A stretch of 47,714 nt of DNA from Bog-756 sp036553725 (GCA_036553725.1 DATBOO010000147.1:1-47714); one strand, 5' to 3'. Counted from the first letter of the stretch, positions 31,395-40,833 are shown. Translations and numbers: made by a program. The notes: a model not told the origin generated them from the sequence alone.

Positions 31395-32528
31395 ATGAGC
31401 GGCGTCGCCGGGGAGCGTTGGTCGGAGTCGACCGCCTTGGAGGCCTGGCAGCTCGTGCTGCAGATGCTCGGGGACACGACCGCCATGGTCCGGTCCGAGG
31501 CGGAGACCGAGCTCGAACTGGTGGAGGGCCTCCGGGTCATCGCCCGGGTGGCCGCGCTCTGCTCCGAGGTGTCGTTGGACGTCGACCCCGAATGCCCGTG
31601 GTTCTTCAGCATGAACACCGAGGTGCGGCTGATCGGCGGTCCCAACCCCGACGGCGAGTACCACCTGGCCATGATCGACGGCCGCCTCCGCTACCGGGTG
31701 AGCGGCGATCGGAATTCAGTGACCTACCTCGGGTTCCAGGTACTCGCCGGCACCGGTCTCGCCCCCCGCCGGATGGCCGCCCACGTGTCGGACCGCGACC
31801 TGGCCGTCGACGCCTCCGGCCGGTTCTCCCTCGTCCTCGCCACCGAGGAGCCGGCCGCCGACGAGCTCGATGGCGCCACCTGGGTGGCGGTGCCGCCTGA
31901 CGCCTCAGCCATCGTCGTGCGCCAGTACATCGCCGATCGGGCCTCGGAGACGCCGGCCCGGTTGGCCATCGAGAGCCTCGACCAACCCGGGCGTCCCAGC
32001 CCGCCCACCGACAGCCTGGTGGCCGGGCAGCTCACGGCCATGGCCTGGACCATCGCCAAGCTGACCACGCTGCACAAGACGGTCCGGCCCGAACTCCTCG
32101 AACGGCCCAACCGGCTGCTCACGGCGGAGGCCGCCGAGCTGGGCGGTGACAACACCACGCCGGACAACTTGTACATGATGGGCACGTTCCGGCTGGCCGG
32201 GGGGGAATCGCTCGTCCTCGAAATCGAGCCACCGGAGACCCGCTACTGGAGCGTCACCATCGAAAACATCTGGCACGAGTGCATCGACACCCGCCGTCGC
32301 ACCACCTCGCTGACCAACGCCGGGGCGATCCGCCGCGGTGACGGCACGGTGCGGGTGGTCATCTCCGCTACCGAGCCGGAGGAGGAACCCGGCGCCGTCA
32401 ACTGGCTCGACACCGGGGGTCGCCACCGCGGGTTCGTCATGCTCCGGTGGTTGGACAACCCGAGCCCGCCGGTGGTGCTGACCTCACTCCTCGCCCGGCC
32501 GGCCGGCCGGGTCGCCGGGCGCCCGTGA
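31395..32528 (+). CDS. DUF1214 domain protein
   Basis: A 377-residue protein with a strong AGGAGG ribosome site before ATG at 31395. The C-terminal 120 residues match DUF1214: YWSVTIENIWHECIDTRRR, TSLTNAGAI, RRGDGTVRVVIS, NWLDTGGRHRGF, FVMLRWL. The N-terminal half is a soluble helical and beta region (LEAWQLVLQMLGD, PWFFSMNTEVRLIGGPNPDGEY). There is no signal peptide. Its stop overlaps the GTG of the sulfotransferase (GTGA). The pairing of DUF1214 proteins with such sulfotransferases recurs in actinobacteria, which suggests joint action on one hydrophobic substrate; that is inference. Confidence 0.88.
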   Translation: MSGVAGERWSESTALEAWQLVLQMLGDTTAMVRSEAETELELVEGLRVIARVAALCSEVSLDVDPECPWFFSMNTEVRLIGGPNPDGEYHLAMIDGRLRYRVSGDRNSVTYLGFQVLAGTGLAPRRMAAHVSDRDLAVDASGRFSLVLATEEPAADELDGATWVAVPPDASAIVVRQYIADRASETPARLAIESLDQPGRPSPPTDSLVAGQLTAMAWTIAKLTTLHKTVRPELLERPNRLLTAEAAELGGDNTTPDNLYMMGTFRLAGGESLVLEIEPPETRYWSVTIENIWHECIDTRRRTTSLTNAGAIRRGDGTVRVVISATEPEEEPGAVNWLDTGGRHRGFVMLRWLDNPSPPVVLTSLLARPAGRVAGRP

Positions 32529-33703
32529 CCACCCGCCGCTTCAACCGCCAGCAACTGGTCGACGCCGCCGTCGAGCGGACGGGACTCGACGACCTGGGCG
32601 AGCCCACTTGGCAGGAGGGACTGGACCGGCTGCTGGACGACCTCGGTGACTCCGCCCGGCTCAACGATGTGGGCGTGGTGCTGGTGGAGACCGAGACAGT
32701 GAACTATCTGTCCAACCGGCTGGGCATCGTCGCATGGAGGGCATCCCACCCCGGCGTGTCCGAGCAGGCCGTCGCCCGGCCCGTGGTCATCTGCGGCCAG
32801 CCGCGCACCGGCACGACCATCCTCTACGACCTGTTGGCCCTGGACCGTTCGCACCGGGCCCCGCTGACCTGGGAGGTCGACAGTCCCTGCCCCCCGCCGG
32901 CCACGGCCACCTTCGAGACCGACCCGCGCATCGACGAGTCGCAGGCCGTGGCGGACATGGCCGATGTGCTCATCCCCGGATTCAGCACGTTCCACCCGCT
33001 CGGGGCCCGACTGGCCCAGGAGTGCGTCCGGATCACCGCCAGCGACTTCCGCTCCATGATCTTCCCGACCCAGTACGAAGTGCCGCAATACGACCGGTGG
33101 CTGCTGCACGAGGCGGACATGGCTCCGGCCTACCGCTGGCACCGGGCCTTCCTCCAGCACCTGCAGTCCGGACACGCCGGCGACCGCTGGCTGCTGAAGT
33201 CGCCCGCCCACCTGTGGCACCTCGGTGCGCTGATGGCGGAGTACCCCGACGCGGTGGTCATCCAGACCCATCGCGACCCGCTCAAGGTCATCGCCTCGGT
33301 CAGCGCCCTGGCCGCCCACCTGCGCCGGATGGCCTCCGACTCGCCCTCGGTGGCCGCCGCCGCCACCCAGTACTCCGACGACATCTTCGTCGGGTTGGAT
33401 CGCTCGATGGCCGCCCGGGCCGACGGGACCCTGCCCGCCGGGCAGGTGATCGACGTCCAATTCGGAGACTTCATGGCGGATCCGTTCCGGACCATCGGCC
33501 TCATCTACGACCAGTTGGGCACCGAATTCACCGCCGACGCCGAGGCCCGCATGCGGGAGTTCCTGGCCGGCCACCCCGGTGACGGCGGTGGCGGCGGGAG
33601 CCGGTACTCGTTCGTCGACACCGGTCTGGATCCCGGCCAATTGCGTGAGCGGGCCCGCGGCTACCAGGAGTTCTTCGGCGTCGTCTCCGAGGACATCGTC
33701 TGA
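32525..33703 (+). CDS. PAPS-dependent sulfotransferase family protein
   Basis: A 392-residue protein of the Sulfotransfer_3 type. The 5'-phosphosulfate loop is PRTGTT at residues 93-98 (VICGQPRTGTTILYDLL). The 3'-phosphate-binding segment is HRDPLKVIASVSAL. WLLKSPAHLWHLGALMAEYPDA is typical of the family. The last 30 residues include SRYSFVDTGLDPGQLRERARGY. The GTG at 32525 overlaps the DUF1214 stop; the longer frame to 32447 lies inside that gene. Family members sulfate sterols, lipids or carbohydrates; the acceptor is unknown and no PAPS synthesis genes are nearby. Confidence 0.88.
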   Translation: MTTRRFNRQQLVDAAVERTGLDDLGEPTWQEGLDRLLDDLGDSARLNDVGVVLVETETVNYLSNRLGIVAWRASHPGVSEQAVARPVVICGQPRTGTTILYDLLALDRSHRAPLTWEVDSPCPPPATATFETDPRIDESQAVADMADVLIPGFSTFHPLGARLAQECVRITASDFRSMIFPTQYEVPQYDRWLLHEADMAPAYRWHRAFLQHLQSGHAGDRWLLKSPAHLWHLGALMAEYPDAVVIQTHRDPLKVIASVSALAAHLRRMASDSPSVAAAATQYSDDIFVGLDRSMAARADGTLPAGQVIDVQFGDFMADPFRTIGLIYDQLGTEFTADAEARMREFLAGHPGDGGGGGSRYSFVDTGLDPGQLRERARGYQEFFGVVSEDIV

Positions 33704-33738
33704 CCGGTCGGGCCCCCGATGAGACACCCGTAGGGTTG

Positions 33739-33744
33739 GATACT
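33739..33744 (+). promoter_or_regulatory. Candidate -10 box of lhr (leaderless)
   Basis: GATACT ends 6 bases before the GTG at 33751 and lies 36 bases past the sulfotransferase stop. It deviates from TANNNT only at the first base. Confidence 0.35.
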
Positions 33745-33750
33745 GAAGTG

Positions 33751-36700
33751 GTGACCACAATCCGCCCAGCCGCGGCCGAGTCAGAGCCGTCGCCCCCACT
33801 GCCTTTGGGCCTCGACGCGCCCGGGGACCCCGCGCCGGTTCCGGCGCCGGTCTCACTGGCGGACGCCGCCACCCGGGCCGGGCTCGACGACCTGCCCGAG
33901 GACTCGATCCTGCGCACCTTCCACCCCGCCGTGGCCAGCTGGTTCCGGCGGCGCTTCCCGTCCGGGCCGACCGAGCCCCAGCGCGCCGGATGGCCGCGCA
34001 TCGCCGGCGGCGAGGACGTCCTGGTTGCCTCCCCCACCGGTACCGGCAAGACGCTGACCGGCTTCTTGGTGGCGATCGATGCCGCCTACCGCGCCCATGC
34101 CCCGGGGAGCGCAGGTCCGGACCGCTCCCCCGCCGGACCGGGCGTCGTGTACGTCTCCCCCCTCCGGGCCCTGGCCACTGACGTGCACCAGAACCTCCAG
34201 CTTCCGCTGGAGGGCATCGCCGACGAAGCCGACCGGCTCGGCCTGGGCGCCCCGGCCCTCTCCGTGGCGGTGCGGACCGGCGATACGCCGGCGGCCGAAC
34301 GGGCGGCCATGCGCCGATCACCCCCCGACCTACTGGTGACCACGCCCGAGTCGCTCTACCTTCTCCTCACCGCCCCGTCCTCGAGGGCCATCCTGCAGGG
34401 CGTGCACACCGTCATCGTCGACGAGGTGCACACGCTGGCCCGCGACAAGCGGGGGGCGCACCTGGCCCTCACCCTCGAGCGACTCGACCACCTGGTCTCG
34501 GCCCACGGGGGCCGCCTGCAGCGCATCGGGCTCTCCGCCACCCAGCGCCCCCTCGAGGTCGTGGCCCGCCTGCTGTCGGGCTCGGATCCGCAGCGGCGCC
34601 CGACGGCCATCGTCGACTGCGGCCACCGGCGGGACCTCGACGTGGCCATCGAGCTGCCGGAGAGCGAGCTCGAGGCGGTCGCCAGCGGAGGCCAGCTCTC
34701 CGACGTGCTCGACCGCATCGCCGCCCACGTGCTCGAGCACCGGACGACGCTGGTCTTCGTCAACACCCGGAAGATGGCCGAGCGGGTCGCCCATCAGCTG
34801 GCCCAGCGCCTCGGGTCCCCGACGGAAGACCCCGACCCTCACGGCGCCCCCGGACACGGCCGGGATCCGATCGACGCCGCCCTCCAGGTGGCGGCCCACC
34901 ACGGCAGCCTTTCGTCCGCCCGCCGGCGCATCGTCGAGCAGCGCCTACGGGCCGGTGACCTGCGGGCCCTGGTGGCGACGGCCTCCCTCGAGTTGGGGAT
35001 CGACGTGGGCCCGGTGGAGCTGGTCTGCCAGATCGGATCCCCCCGGGCCATCGGGACGTTCCTCCAGCGGGTGGGGCGGGCCAACCACCAGCTCGAGGGA
35101 ACGCCGGCCGGCCGCCTCTATCCCCTCACCCGGGACGAGCTGGTCGAATGCACAGCGCTGCTGGCGGGGGTCCGAGCCGGGCACCTCGATGTGCTCGAGC
35201 CCCCGGTCGCCCCCCTCGACGTGCTCGCCCAGCAGGTCATCGCCGAGGTTGCCGCCGCCGACGAATGGGAAGTCGACGGCCTCTACCGCCTGGTACGGGG
35301 GGCGGCGCCCTACGCCGGGCTCAGCCGGAACGCGTTCGACGAGGTGGTCGAGCTGGTCTCGTGGGGCATCCAGACGGGGAGGGGCCGTCGGGGTGCCCAC
35401 CTCCACCACGACGCCGTGAACGGCCGACTCCGCGCCCGGCGGGGGGCGCGGCTGGCCGCGCTCACCAGCGGCGGCGCCATCCCGGAGACCGGCGACTACC
35501 GCGTGGTCCTCGACCCGGACGGGGTCACCGTGGGATCGGTGCACGAGGACTTCGCCGTCGAAGCCACCGCCGGCGACATCTTCCTGCTGGGCACCCACTC
35601 GTGGCGGGTGGTCAAGGTCGAGACGGGGACCGTGCGGGTCCGGGATGCCGGTGACCTCCCCCCGACCATCCCCTTCTGGCTGGGTGAGGCGCCCGCCCGC
35701 ACCGCCGAGCTCTCCGAGGAGGTCGGCGCCCTGCGGGCCGGGCTCGAGCCCCTGTTGCGCGCCGGTGACGGCGCCGGGGCCAGAGAGGCCGTCCGCCGCC
35801 GGACCGGCGTGTCGGCGGAAGTGGCGGACCAGGTGGTCGCCTACCTGGGCGCCGGGTTGGCGGCGCTCGGAGCCCTGCCCACCAGGGACCGGATCGTCAT
35901 CGAGCGGGTCTTCGACGAGAGCGAGGGAACCCAGCTCATCGTGCATGCGCCCTACGGCGGCCGCATCAACCGGGCGCTCGGGCTGGCATTGCGCAAACGC
36001 TTCTGCGTCTCGTTCGACTTCGAGCTCCAGGCTGCCGCCGACGACGACACCGTGGTCCTCTCCCTCGGACCGCAGCACAGCTTTCCGCTGCCCCAGGTGC
36101 CCAAGATGCTCCAGAGCCGCACCGCCACCGACGTCCTGACCCAGGCCGTGCTCCTGCACCCGATGCTGGCCGCCCGGTGGCGTTGGAACCTCAACCGGGC
36201 CCTGGTGGTCCCCCGGTCCCGCGGTGGGCAACGGCGCCCGATCCACCTCCAGCGGATGGAGGCCGAGGACCTCCTGGCCGCGGTGTGGCCGGCCCTGGCC
36301 GGCTGCCAGGAGAACGCCGGCGCCGGCCCGGTCCCTGTGCCCGACCACGTACTGGTGCGCCAAACGGTGGCGGACTGCCTGTCCGAGCCGCTCGACTCCG
36401 CCGGCCTGGTCGCCCTGCTCGAGGACCTCGAGTCGGGCCGGGTCGCCGTCCACTTCACCGAGTCGGCCGAGCCCTCCCCGCTGGCCCACGGCATCCTGAC
36501 CGGCCGGCCCTTCACCTTCCTCGACGGCGCTCCCCTCGAGGAGCGGCGGACCCGGGCGGTGGCCGTCCCCCGCGGCCTCGGGCCGATGGGGCCCGCCGGC
36601 CTGCCCGTCGCCCCCTCGGAGCTGGGCCCGCTCGACGACGGTGCCGCCGCCGAGGTGCTCGACCAGGTGCGCCCCCGGCCACGTGACCCCGACGAACTGC

Positions 36701-38271
36701 ACGATCTCCTCCTGTCCCTGGTCCTCTGCCGGCCGGTTCCGGCCTGGGACGCCTGGTTCGGACAGCTCCGGGCCGACGGTCGGGCCTCGGTGGTGGCCGG
36801 GGCGTGGGTGCCGACCGAGCGACTGGCCATGGCCCAGGCGGTGGACCGGTCGATGACCGACCCCGCGGTGGCGGCCGACGAGGCGCTGGCCGAGTGCGTC
36901 GGCGGCCACCTCGAAGTGGCCGGGCCGGTCACCGTCGACCAGCTGGTAGGCGAGGAAACGCTGCCCACGGGCTCGGTCCGGGGCGTGCCGGTCACCGTGG
37001 CCCGGGCCCGCACCGGCCTGGCCCGGCTCGAGGCCCTCGGCTCGGCCATCGAGCTGCCCGACGGTCGCTGGTGCGCCCGCCACCTGCTGGTTCGCCTGCA
37101 CGCCGCCAGTCGAAGCCGCCGACGGCGCCACGTCGAGCCGGCCAGCGTCGCCGACTTCATGCGGTTCCTGGCCTGCTGGCAGCATGTGGCCGCCGGGACC
37201 CAGGTCGAGGGGCGCTCGGGCCTGCTGTCGGTCATCGAGCAGTTGCAGGGCCACGAGATCGCCGCGGGGGAATGGGAGCGGCACGTGCTGCCGGCCCGGG
37301 TGGCCGGCTATGACCCCCGTTGGCTCGACGAGCTCTGCCTGGCCGGTGAGGTCGCCTGGGGCCGGCTGACGCCGCGACCCGAGCCGGAGCCGGCCGGTGA
37401 CCAGGGCGGGCCCGCGCTCTCGGCAGCACGGAGAGGATCGTCGACGCCGTCGCCGGCCACCCCTCTGGCCATCGTGGCCCGCCAGGACCTGGCCTGGATG
37501 CTCGCTGCTGTCCGCACCGACAGGGGCCTCGTCGAGCCGGTGACGGGAGCGTCGGCGGACGTCCTCGCCGCCCTCCGGGCCCGGGGCGCCTGCTTCCGCG
37601 CCGAGCTGGCCCCGGCATCGGGCCGCCTGGACGCAGAGGTCGACGAGGGCCTCTGGGACCTGGTGGCCCGGGGCATGGTCACCGCCGATGCCTTCTCGGC
37701 GGTGCGCTCCCTCCTCTCGGCGCGGCGGCGCCGACGGTCCGGGATGGCCCGGGGCACCGCCCGGCGGTCCGCGCTCGGACGCCGGCGGGCGGCGGTCGGG
37801 ACCGGCACCGGCGAGGGTCGCTGGTCCCTCCTCCCCGAGCCAGACGGCACGGGTGCCGGTCTGCAGGACGGTCCGCCGTCCGAAGAGCTGGCCGAGGCGG
37901 TGGCCTGGCAGCTCCTGGCCCGATGGGGGGTCACCTCCTGGGAACTGTGGTCGCACGAGTCGTACCGGATCCCGTGGCGCGACGTGGTCCGGGCCCTGCG
38001 CCGTCTGGAGGCCCGCGGCCAGGTGCTCGGAGGCCGGTTCGTCGCCGGTCTCTCCGGGGAGCAGTACGCCACTCCGGAGGCGGCCTCGCTGCTGGCCGAC
38101 ATCCGCGCCGACGCCGTACGGGGGGCCGAGGTGGTGGTGGCGGCGACGGATCCCCTCAACCTGACCGGTGACCTGCTGGGCGGAGTCCGCGTCCCCGCCG
38201 TCCGCCACCGGGAGGTCCGCTACCACGGCGGCGTCCCCACAGAGTCGGCGCCCACCGCCCGCGCCGGTTGA
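33751..38271 (+). CDS. lhr: Large superfamily 2 helicase Lhr
   Basis: About 1,506 residues, matching full-length Lhr in length. The helicase core has Walker A SPTGTGKT near residue 95, the DEVH box in VDEVHTLARDKRGAH (about 225), motif III GLSATQRP, then LVFVNTRKMAERVAHQLA and motifs V-VI in VATASLELGIDVG and FLQRVGRANHQ. A winged-helix and the DEAD-associated C-terminal domain follow (HAPYGGRINRALGLALRKRF). A long C-terminal region reaches the end. Lhr is an ATP-driven 3'-5' DNA and RNA:DNA translocase linked to DNA damage responses in mycobacteria. The start is uncertain among TTG 33736, GTG 33748 and GTG 33751; I prefer the last for its -10 spacing. Confidence 0.95.
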   Translation: MTTIRPAAAESEPSPPLPLGLDAPGDPAPVPAPVSLADAATRAGLDDLPEDSILRTFHPAVASWFRRRFPSGPTEPQRAGWPRIAGGEDVLVASPTGTGKTLTGFLVAIDAAYRAHAPGSAGPDRSPAGPGVVYVSPLRALATDVHQNLQLPLEGIADEADRLGLGAPALSVAVRTGDTPAAERAAMRRSPPDLLVTTPESLYLLLTAPSSRAILQGVHTVIVDEVHTLARDKRGAHLALTLERLDHLVSAHGGRLQRIGLSATQRPLEVVARLLSGSDPQRRPTAIVDCGHRRDLDVAIELPESELEAVASGGQLSDVLDRIAAHVLEHRTTLVFVNTRKMAERVAHQLAQRLGSPTEDPDPHGAPGHGRDPIDAALQVAAHHGSLSSARRRIVEQRLRAGDLRALVATASLELGIDVGPVELVCQIGSPRAIGTFLQRVGRANHQLEGTPAGRLYPLTRDELVECTALLAGVRAGHLDVLEPPVAPLDVLAQQVIAEVAAADEWEVDGLYRLVRGAAPYAGLSRNAFDEVVELVSWGIQTGRGRRGAHLHHDAVNGRLRARRGARLAALTSGGAIPETGDYRVVLDPDGVTVGSVHEDFAVEATAGDIFLLGTHSWRVVKVETGTVRVRDAGDLPPTIPFWLGEAPARTAELSEEVGALRAGLEPLLRAGDGAGAREAVRRRTGVSAEVADQVVAYLGAGLAALGALPTRDRIVIERVFDESEGTQLIVHAPYGGRINRALGLALRKRFCVSFDFELQAAADDDTVVLSLGPQHSFPLPQVPKMLQSRTATDVLTQAVLLHPMLAARWRWNLNRALVVPRSRGGQRRPIHLQRMEAEDLLAAVWPALAGCQENAGAGPVPVPDHVLVRQTVADCLSEPLDSAGLVALLEDLESGRVAVHFTESAEPSPLAHGILTGRPFTFLDGAPLEERRTRAVAVPRGLGPMGPAGLPVAPSELGPLDDGAAAEVLDQVRPRPRDPDELHDLLLSLVLCRPVPAWDAWFGQLRADGRASVVAGAWVPTERLAMAQAVDRSMTDPAVAADEALAECVGGHLEVAGPVTVDQLVGEETLPTGSVRGVPVTVARARTGLARLEALGSAIELPDGRWCARHLLVRLHAASRSRRRRHVEPASVADFMRFLACWQHVAAGTQVEGRSGLLSVIEQLQGHEIAAGEWERHVLPARVAGYDPRWLDELCLAGEVAWGRLTPRPEPEPAGDQGGPALSAARRGSSTPSPATPLAIVARQDLAWMLAAVRTDRGLVEPVTGASADVLAALRARGACFRAELAPASGRLDAEVDEGLWDLVARGMVTADAFSAVRSLLSARRRRRSGMARGTARRSALGRRRAAVGTGTGEGRWSLLPEPDGTGAGLQDGPPSEELAEAVAWQLLARWGVTSWELWSHESYRIPWRDVVRALRRLEARGQVLGGRFVAGLSGEQYATPEAASLLADIRADAVRGAEVVVAATDPLNLTGDLLGGVRVPAVRHREVRYHGGVPTESAPTARAG

Positions 38272-38322
38272 CGGGCCGACGCCCGACAGCATCCGGCCGC
38301 CCGGACCGGCACCGGCGCCCGG

Positions 38323-39171
38323 TCATGCCCGGTCCCGCCAGTCCGGGTGCAGGCCGTGGGTCAGGGCCAGCTTCTGGGCCCGGATGGTCTGTCCGTTCTC
38401 GACCTCGGTCGGGTGCTCGGTCAGCCACACGATGGCCGCCGCCGGGACCGTCGGGGGCGCTCCTGAGTAGTGGCCTTCAAGCCCCAGAGCGGCGGCGTTG
38501 ACCCTCTGCCGCTCGGTCTCGACGTAGCCCGGGTCCACGTTGTTGGCGCGGATCCCACGATCGCCGAGCTCGACCGCCAACAGTGGCGCGATCCGGTGGA
38601 AGGCACCCTTGGAGGCGGCATAGGCCAGTCCCCAGCCCCCCTGCCCGACCGGACCGGGCGGGTCGGCGGTGGCGGTGTGCGAGGTGACGTCCACGATGGT
38701 GCCTCTCCCCCGCTCGAGCATGCCGGGCAGCACGGCCTGGATGAGGACGAACTGGGCCACCACGTTGGCAGCCAGCTTGGCCTCGAGGTGCTCCACGCTG
38801 AGCTCCACGATCGGGACCATGCTCCCCGGCCCGGTGTCGACGGCGTTGTTCACGAGGAGGTCCACACCGCCCCATTCGGCGATGACCCGGTCCACCGACT
38901 GGCGAAGGGCCGAGTGGTCGTGCAGATCGGCCACCAGGGCGAGGGCTCTGACCCCGCATCCGCGGACCAGCGCCGCCGTCTCCTCGAGGCTCCCGGGGAG
39001 CGGGCGCCCCGCTCCGGTGTCCGAGTCGTCCCGTCCCTCCCCGGCCCGCACCGTACGCCCGGTGACGGCCACGTCCCATCCGGCATCGGCGAGAGCTATC
39101 GCCGTGGCCTTGCCGATGCCGCGGGTGGCCCCGGTGACCAGGGCCCGCTTGCCGGCGCCGTCGGTGGACAC
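38323..39171 (-). CDS. Short-chain dehydrogenase/reductase
   Basis: A 282-residue Rossmann-fold oxidoreductase. The cofactor motif is TGATRGIG at residues 13-20, NNAVD lies near 108-112, SHTATADP follows, and the catalytic YAASK is near residue 184. An insertion of about 25 hydrophilic residues after the second strand (EGRDDSDTGAGRPLPG) lengthens the usual loop. Arg in TGRT suggests NADP preference. GTG at 39171 has TAGAAC ending 6 bases upstream, another leaderless-type arrangement. It converges with lhr and is followed by Ku with 73 bases between. The substrate is unknown. Confidence 0.9.
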   Translation of the reverse strand: MSTDGAGKRALVTGATRGIGKATAIALADAGWDVAVTGRTVRAGEGRDDSDTGAGRPLPGSLEETAALVRGCGVRALALVADLHDHSALRQSVDRVIAEWGGVDLLVNNAVDTGPGSMVPIVELSVEHLEAKLAANVVAQFVLIQAVLPGMLERGRGTIVDVTSHTATADPPGPVGQGGWGLAYAASKGAFHRIAPLLAVELGDRGIRANNVDPGYVETERQRVNAAALGLEGHYSGAPPTVPAAAIVWLTEHPTEVENGQTIRAQKLALTHGLHPDWRDRA

Positions 39172-39177
39172 CGTCCG

Positions 39178-39183
39178 GTTCTA
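39178..39183 (-). promoter_or_regulatory. Candidate -10 box of the SDR gene
   Basis: TAGAAC on the minus strand ends 6 bases before the GTG at 39171. It differs from TANNNT at the last base only. Confidence 0.3.
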
Positions 39184-39243
39184 GCAGACAGGCCTGCCGC
39201 GGCCGGGCGCTAGGGGGACGACCCCCACCGGGCCAGCTGTGGG

Positions 39244-40197
39244 TCAGGAGGCCTTTCGGCGGGCGGCGGACTTCGGGGCCGCCGGCTTCTTCGCCCCGGT
39301 GAACTTGGCCGGCTTCGCCACCTTCTTGGCCGCCGACGATCGGGCCCGGGACGGTCGTGGCGCGGCGGCATCCGGGTCGGCCGAAGGCGCGGGCTCGGGT
39401 TGGGTCGACTTGCCGGGATTGGACCGGGCCGATTTGATACTGGCGCTCAGCGCCTCCATCAGGTCGACCACCTTGGTCGGCTGGGCGGCGACGACCCCGA
39501 CGATCTCGTTGCCCTGCCGCTTCGTCTCGACCAGGCCCTCGACCTTCTGGCGGTGGGTGTCGTGGTACCGGTCGGGATCCCAGTTGCTCTCCATCGACTC
39601 GAGCAGCAGCTGGGCCATGTCGACCTCGCGCTCGGTGAGCTCGACCGCGTCCGGAAGCGCCGGCAGCTCCGTGCTCGGCGACCGGATCTCGTCGGCGAAG
39701 TACATGGTCTCCAACTTGAGGACGTCATCCCCGGGACGGATGGCCACCGGGTACTCCTTGTTCCGCATGACCAGGGTGCCGATGGCGACCTTGTTGGCGT
39801 TGCGCATCACCTGGCGTAGGAGGGAGTACGCCTTGCTGGCGGCCTCGCCCTCGGGAGCCAGGTAGTAGGTGGTACGGAAGAAGACCGGGTCGATCTCGTC
39901 CAGGTCGACGAAGTCGGTGATCTCGATCAGTCGTGAGCGCTCGGGCTCGGCTGCGGCCAACTCGTCGTCGGTCAGCATCACGTACTCGCCCCCGCCCAGA
40001 TCCACGCCCTTGATGATCTCGCCCGACTCCACCTCCTTGCCGGTCCGCTCGTTGACCTTCCTGTAGCGGATTCGGTCCGATGTCCCGGCTTCGAACTGGT
40101 TGAAGTGAATGGTCTTGTCCTGAGTCGCCGGATAGAGCCCGACCGGGACATTCACCAACCCGAAGTTGAGGGATCCCTTCCAAATTGTCCGTGCCAT
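39244..40197 (-). CDS. ku: Non-homologous end-joining protein Ku
   Basis: A 317-residue DNA end-binding protein of bacterial NHEJ. MARTIWKGSLNFGLVNVPVGLYPAT at the N-terminus, IHFNQFEAG, GEIIKGVDLGGGEYV, FFRTTYYLAPEG and AYSLLRQVMRNANKVAIG are diagnostic. The last 60 residues are a basic Lys/Ala/Pro tail (SSAAKKVAKPAKF, KKPAAPKSAARRK), which in other actinobacterial Ku proteins helps DNA binding. ATG at 40197 is chosen because the longer frame to 40284 adds unrelated residues. No ligase D gene lies in this window. Confidence 0.96.
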   Translation of the reverse strand: MARTIWKGSLNFGLVNVPVGLYPATQDKTIHFNQFEAGTSDRIRYRKVNERTGKEVESGEIIKGVDLGGGEYVMLTDDELAAAEPERSRLIEITDFVDLDEIDPVFFRTTYYLAPEGEAASKAYSLLRQVMRNANKVAIGTLVMRNKEYPVAIRPGDDVLKLETMYFADEIRSPSTELPALPDAVELTEREVDMAQLLLESMESNWDPDRYHDTHRQKVEGLVETKRQGNEIVGVVAAQPTKVVDLMEALSASIKSARSNPGKSTQPEPAPSADPDAAAPRPSRARSSAAKKVAKPAKFTGAKKPAAPKSAARRKAS

Positions 40198-40265
40198 GCC
40201 CCATAGCATTACCCAGGTCAGGCCTGATCCACCACCCTGATACACCCATTCGTCACACTGTGCCC

Positions 40266-40640
40266 ATGGACTCGACCTCGGCACGCGGGAATATCGACTT
40301 CGCCCCGGCCGTGCTCCGGGGTCTCGCCCAGCTCGGGCCCTTCGACCCGTCCCGGGCAGATCTTGCCCTTGAGCTGGGACTTTCCGCCTGGATGCGTCTG
40401 GGGCAGACCGATCTCGACGAGGCCCGATCGACCATGCTCCACCTCCGATCGGCGCTCCTGGAAGCGGGGAGGATGGACTCCCGCACCGAGCCGGTGCCCT
40501 TCTCCGGACGCTCCCCTCGGCTCGACATGATCAGCCTGGCCTCGTATCTGGGCAATCTGGTCGATCGGGCGGCGTCGTCGGCGCAGTGCGATCCGGAGGC
40601 CATCGTGGAGCGGACCATCGAGCGGCTCTCCGCCGCCTAG
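40266..40640 (+). CDS. Hypothetical protein, unknown function
   Basis: A 124-residue, mostly helical soluble protein I do not recognise. It has no signal peptide, helix-turn-helix or metal motif that I can see. ATG at 40266 follows CACACT by 6 bases, similar to the leaderless arrangement elsewhere in the window, and there is no SD. It diverges from ku across 68 bases, so the two may share regulatory DNA. A consensus-like TTGACA occurs downstream at 40664-40669, but I see no matching -10. Confidence 0.55.
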   Translation: MDSTSARGNIDFAPAVLRGLAQLGPFDPSRADLALELGLSAWMRLGQTDLDEARSTMLHLRSALLEAGRMDSRTEPVPFSGRSPRLDMISLASYLGNLVDRAASSAQCDPEAIVERTIERLSAA

Positions 40641-40833
40641 ATATCCCTCAGGCGGTCCGCCGGTTGACACGGGGTAGCGGGCGCGGCACACCATCCGGCG
40701 GCCATCGGGATGCCCGAGGGCTCGGGGCGAGGTACGTTGGTGCAGATCCGATGTGCGGGTGCGAGCGGGGCATGGGGGAGGATCCATTGAGACAGTGCAG
40801 GACATGGTTGAGCCTCCCCACGGGCGGGGACCG

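Noticed and set aside
34945..38292. 1,115-residue minus-strand open frame opposite lhr
   Set aside because: It is the antisense of a well-supported helicase in high-GC DNA and shows only Gly/Arg/Pro/His-rich residues without domains.
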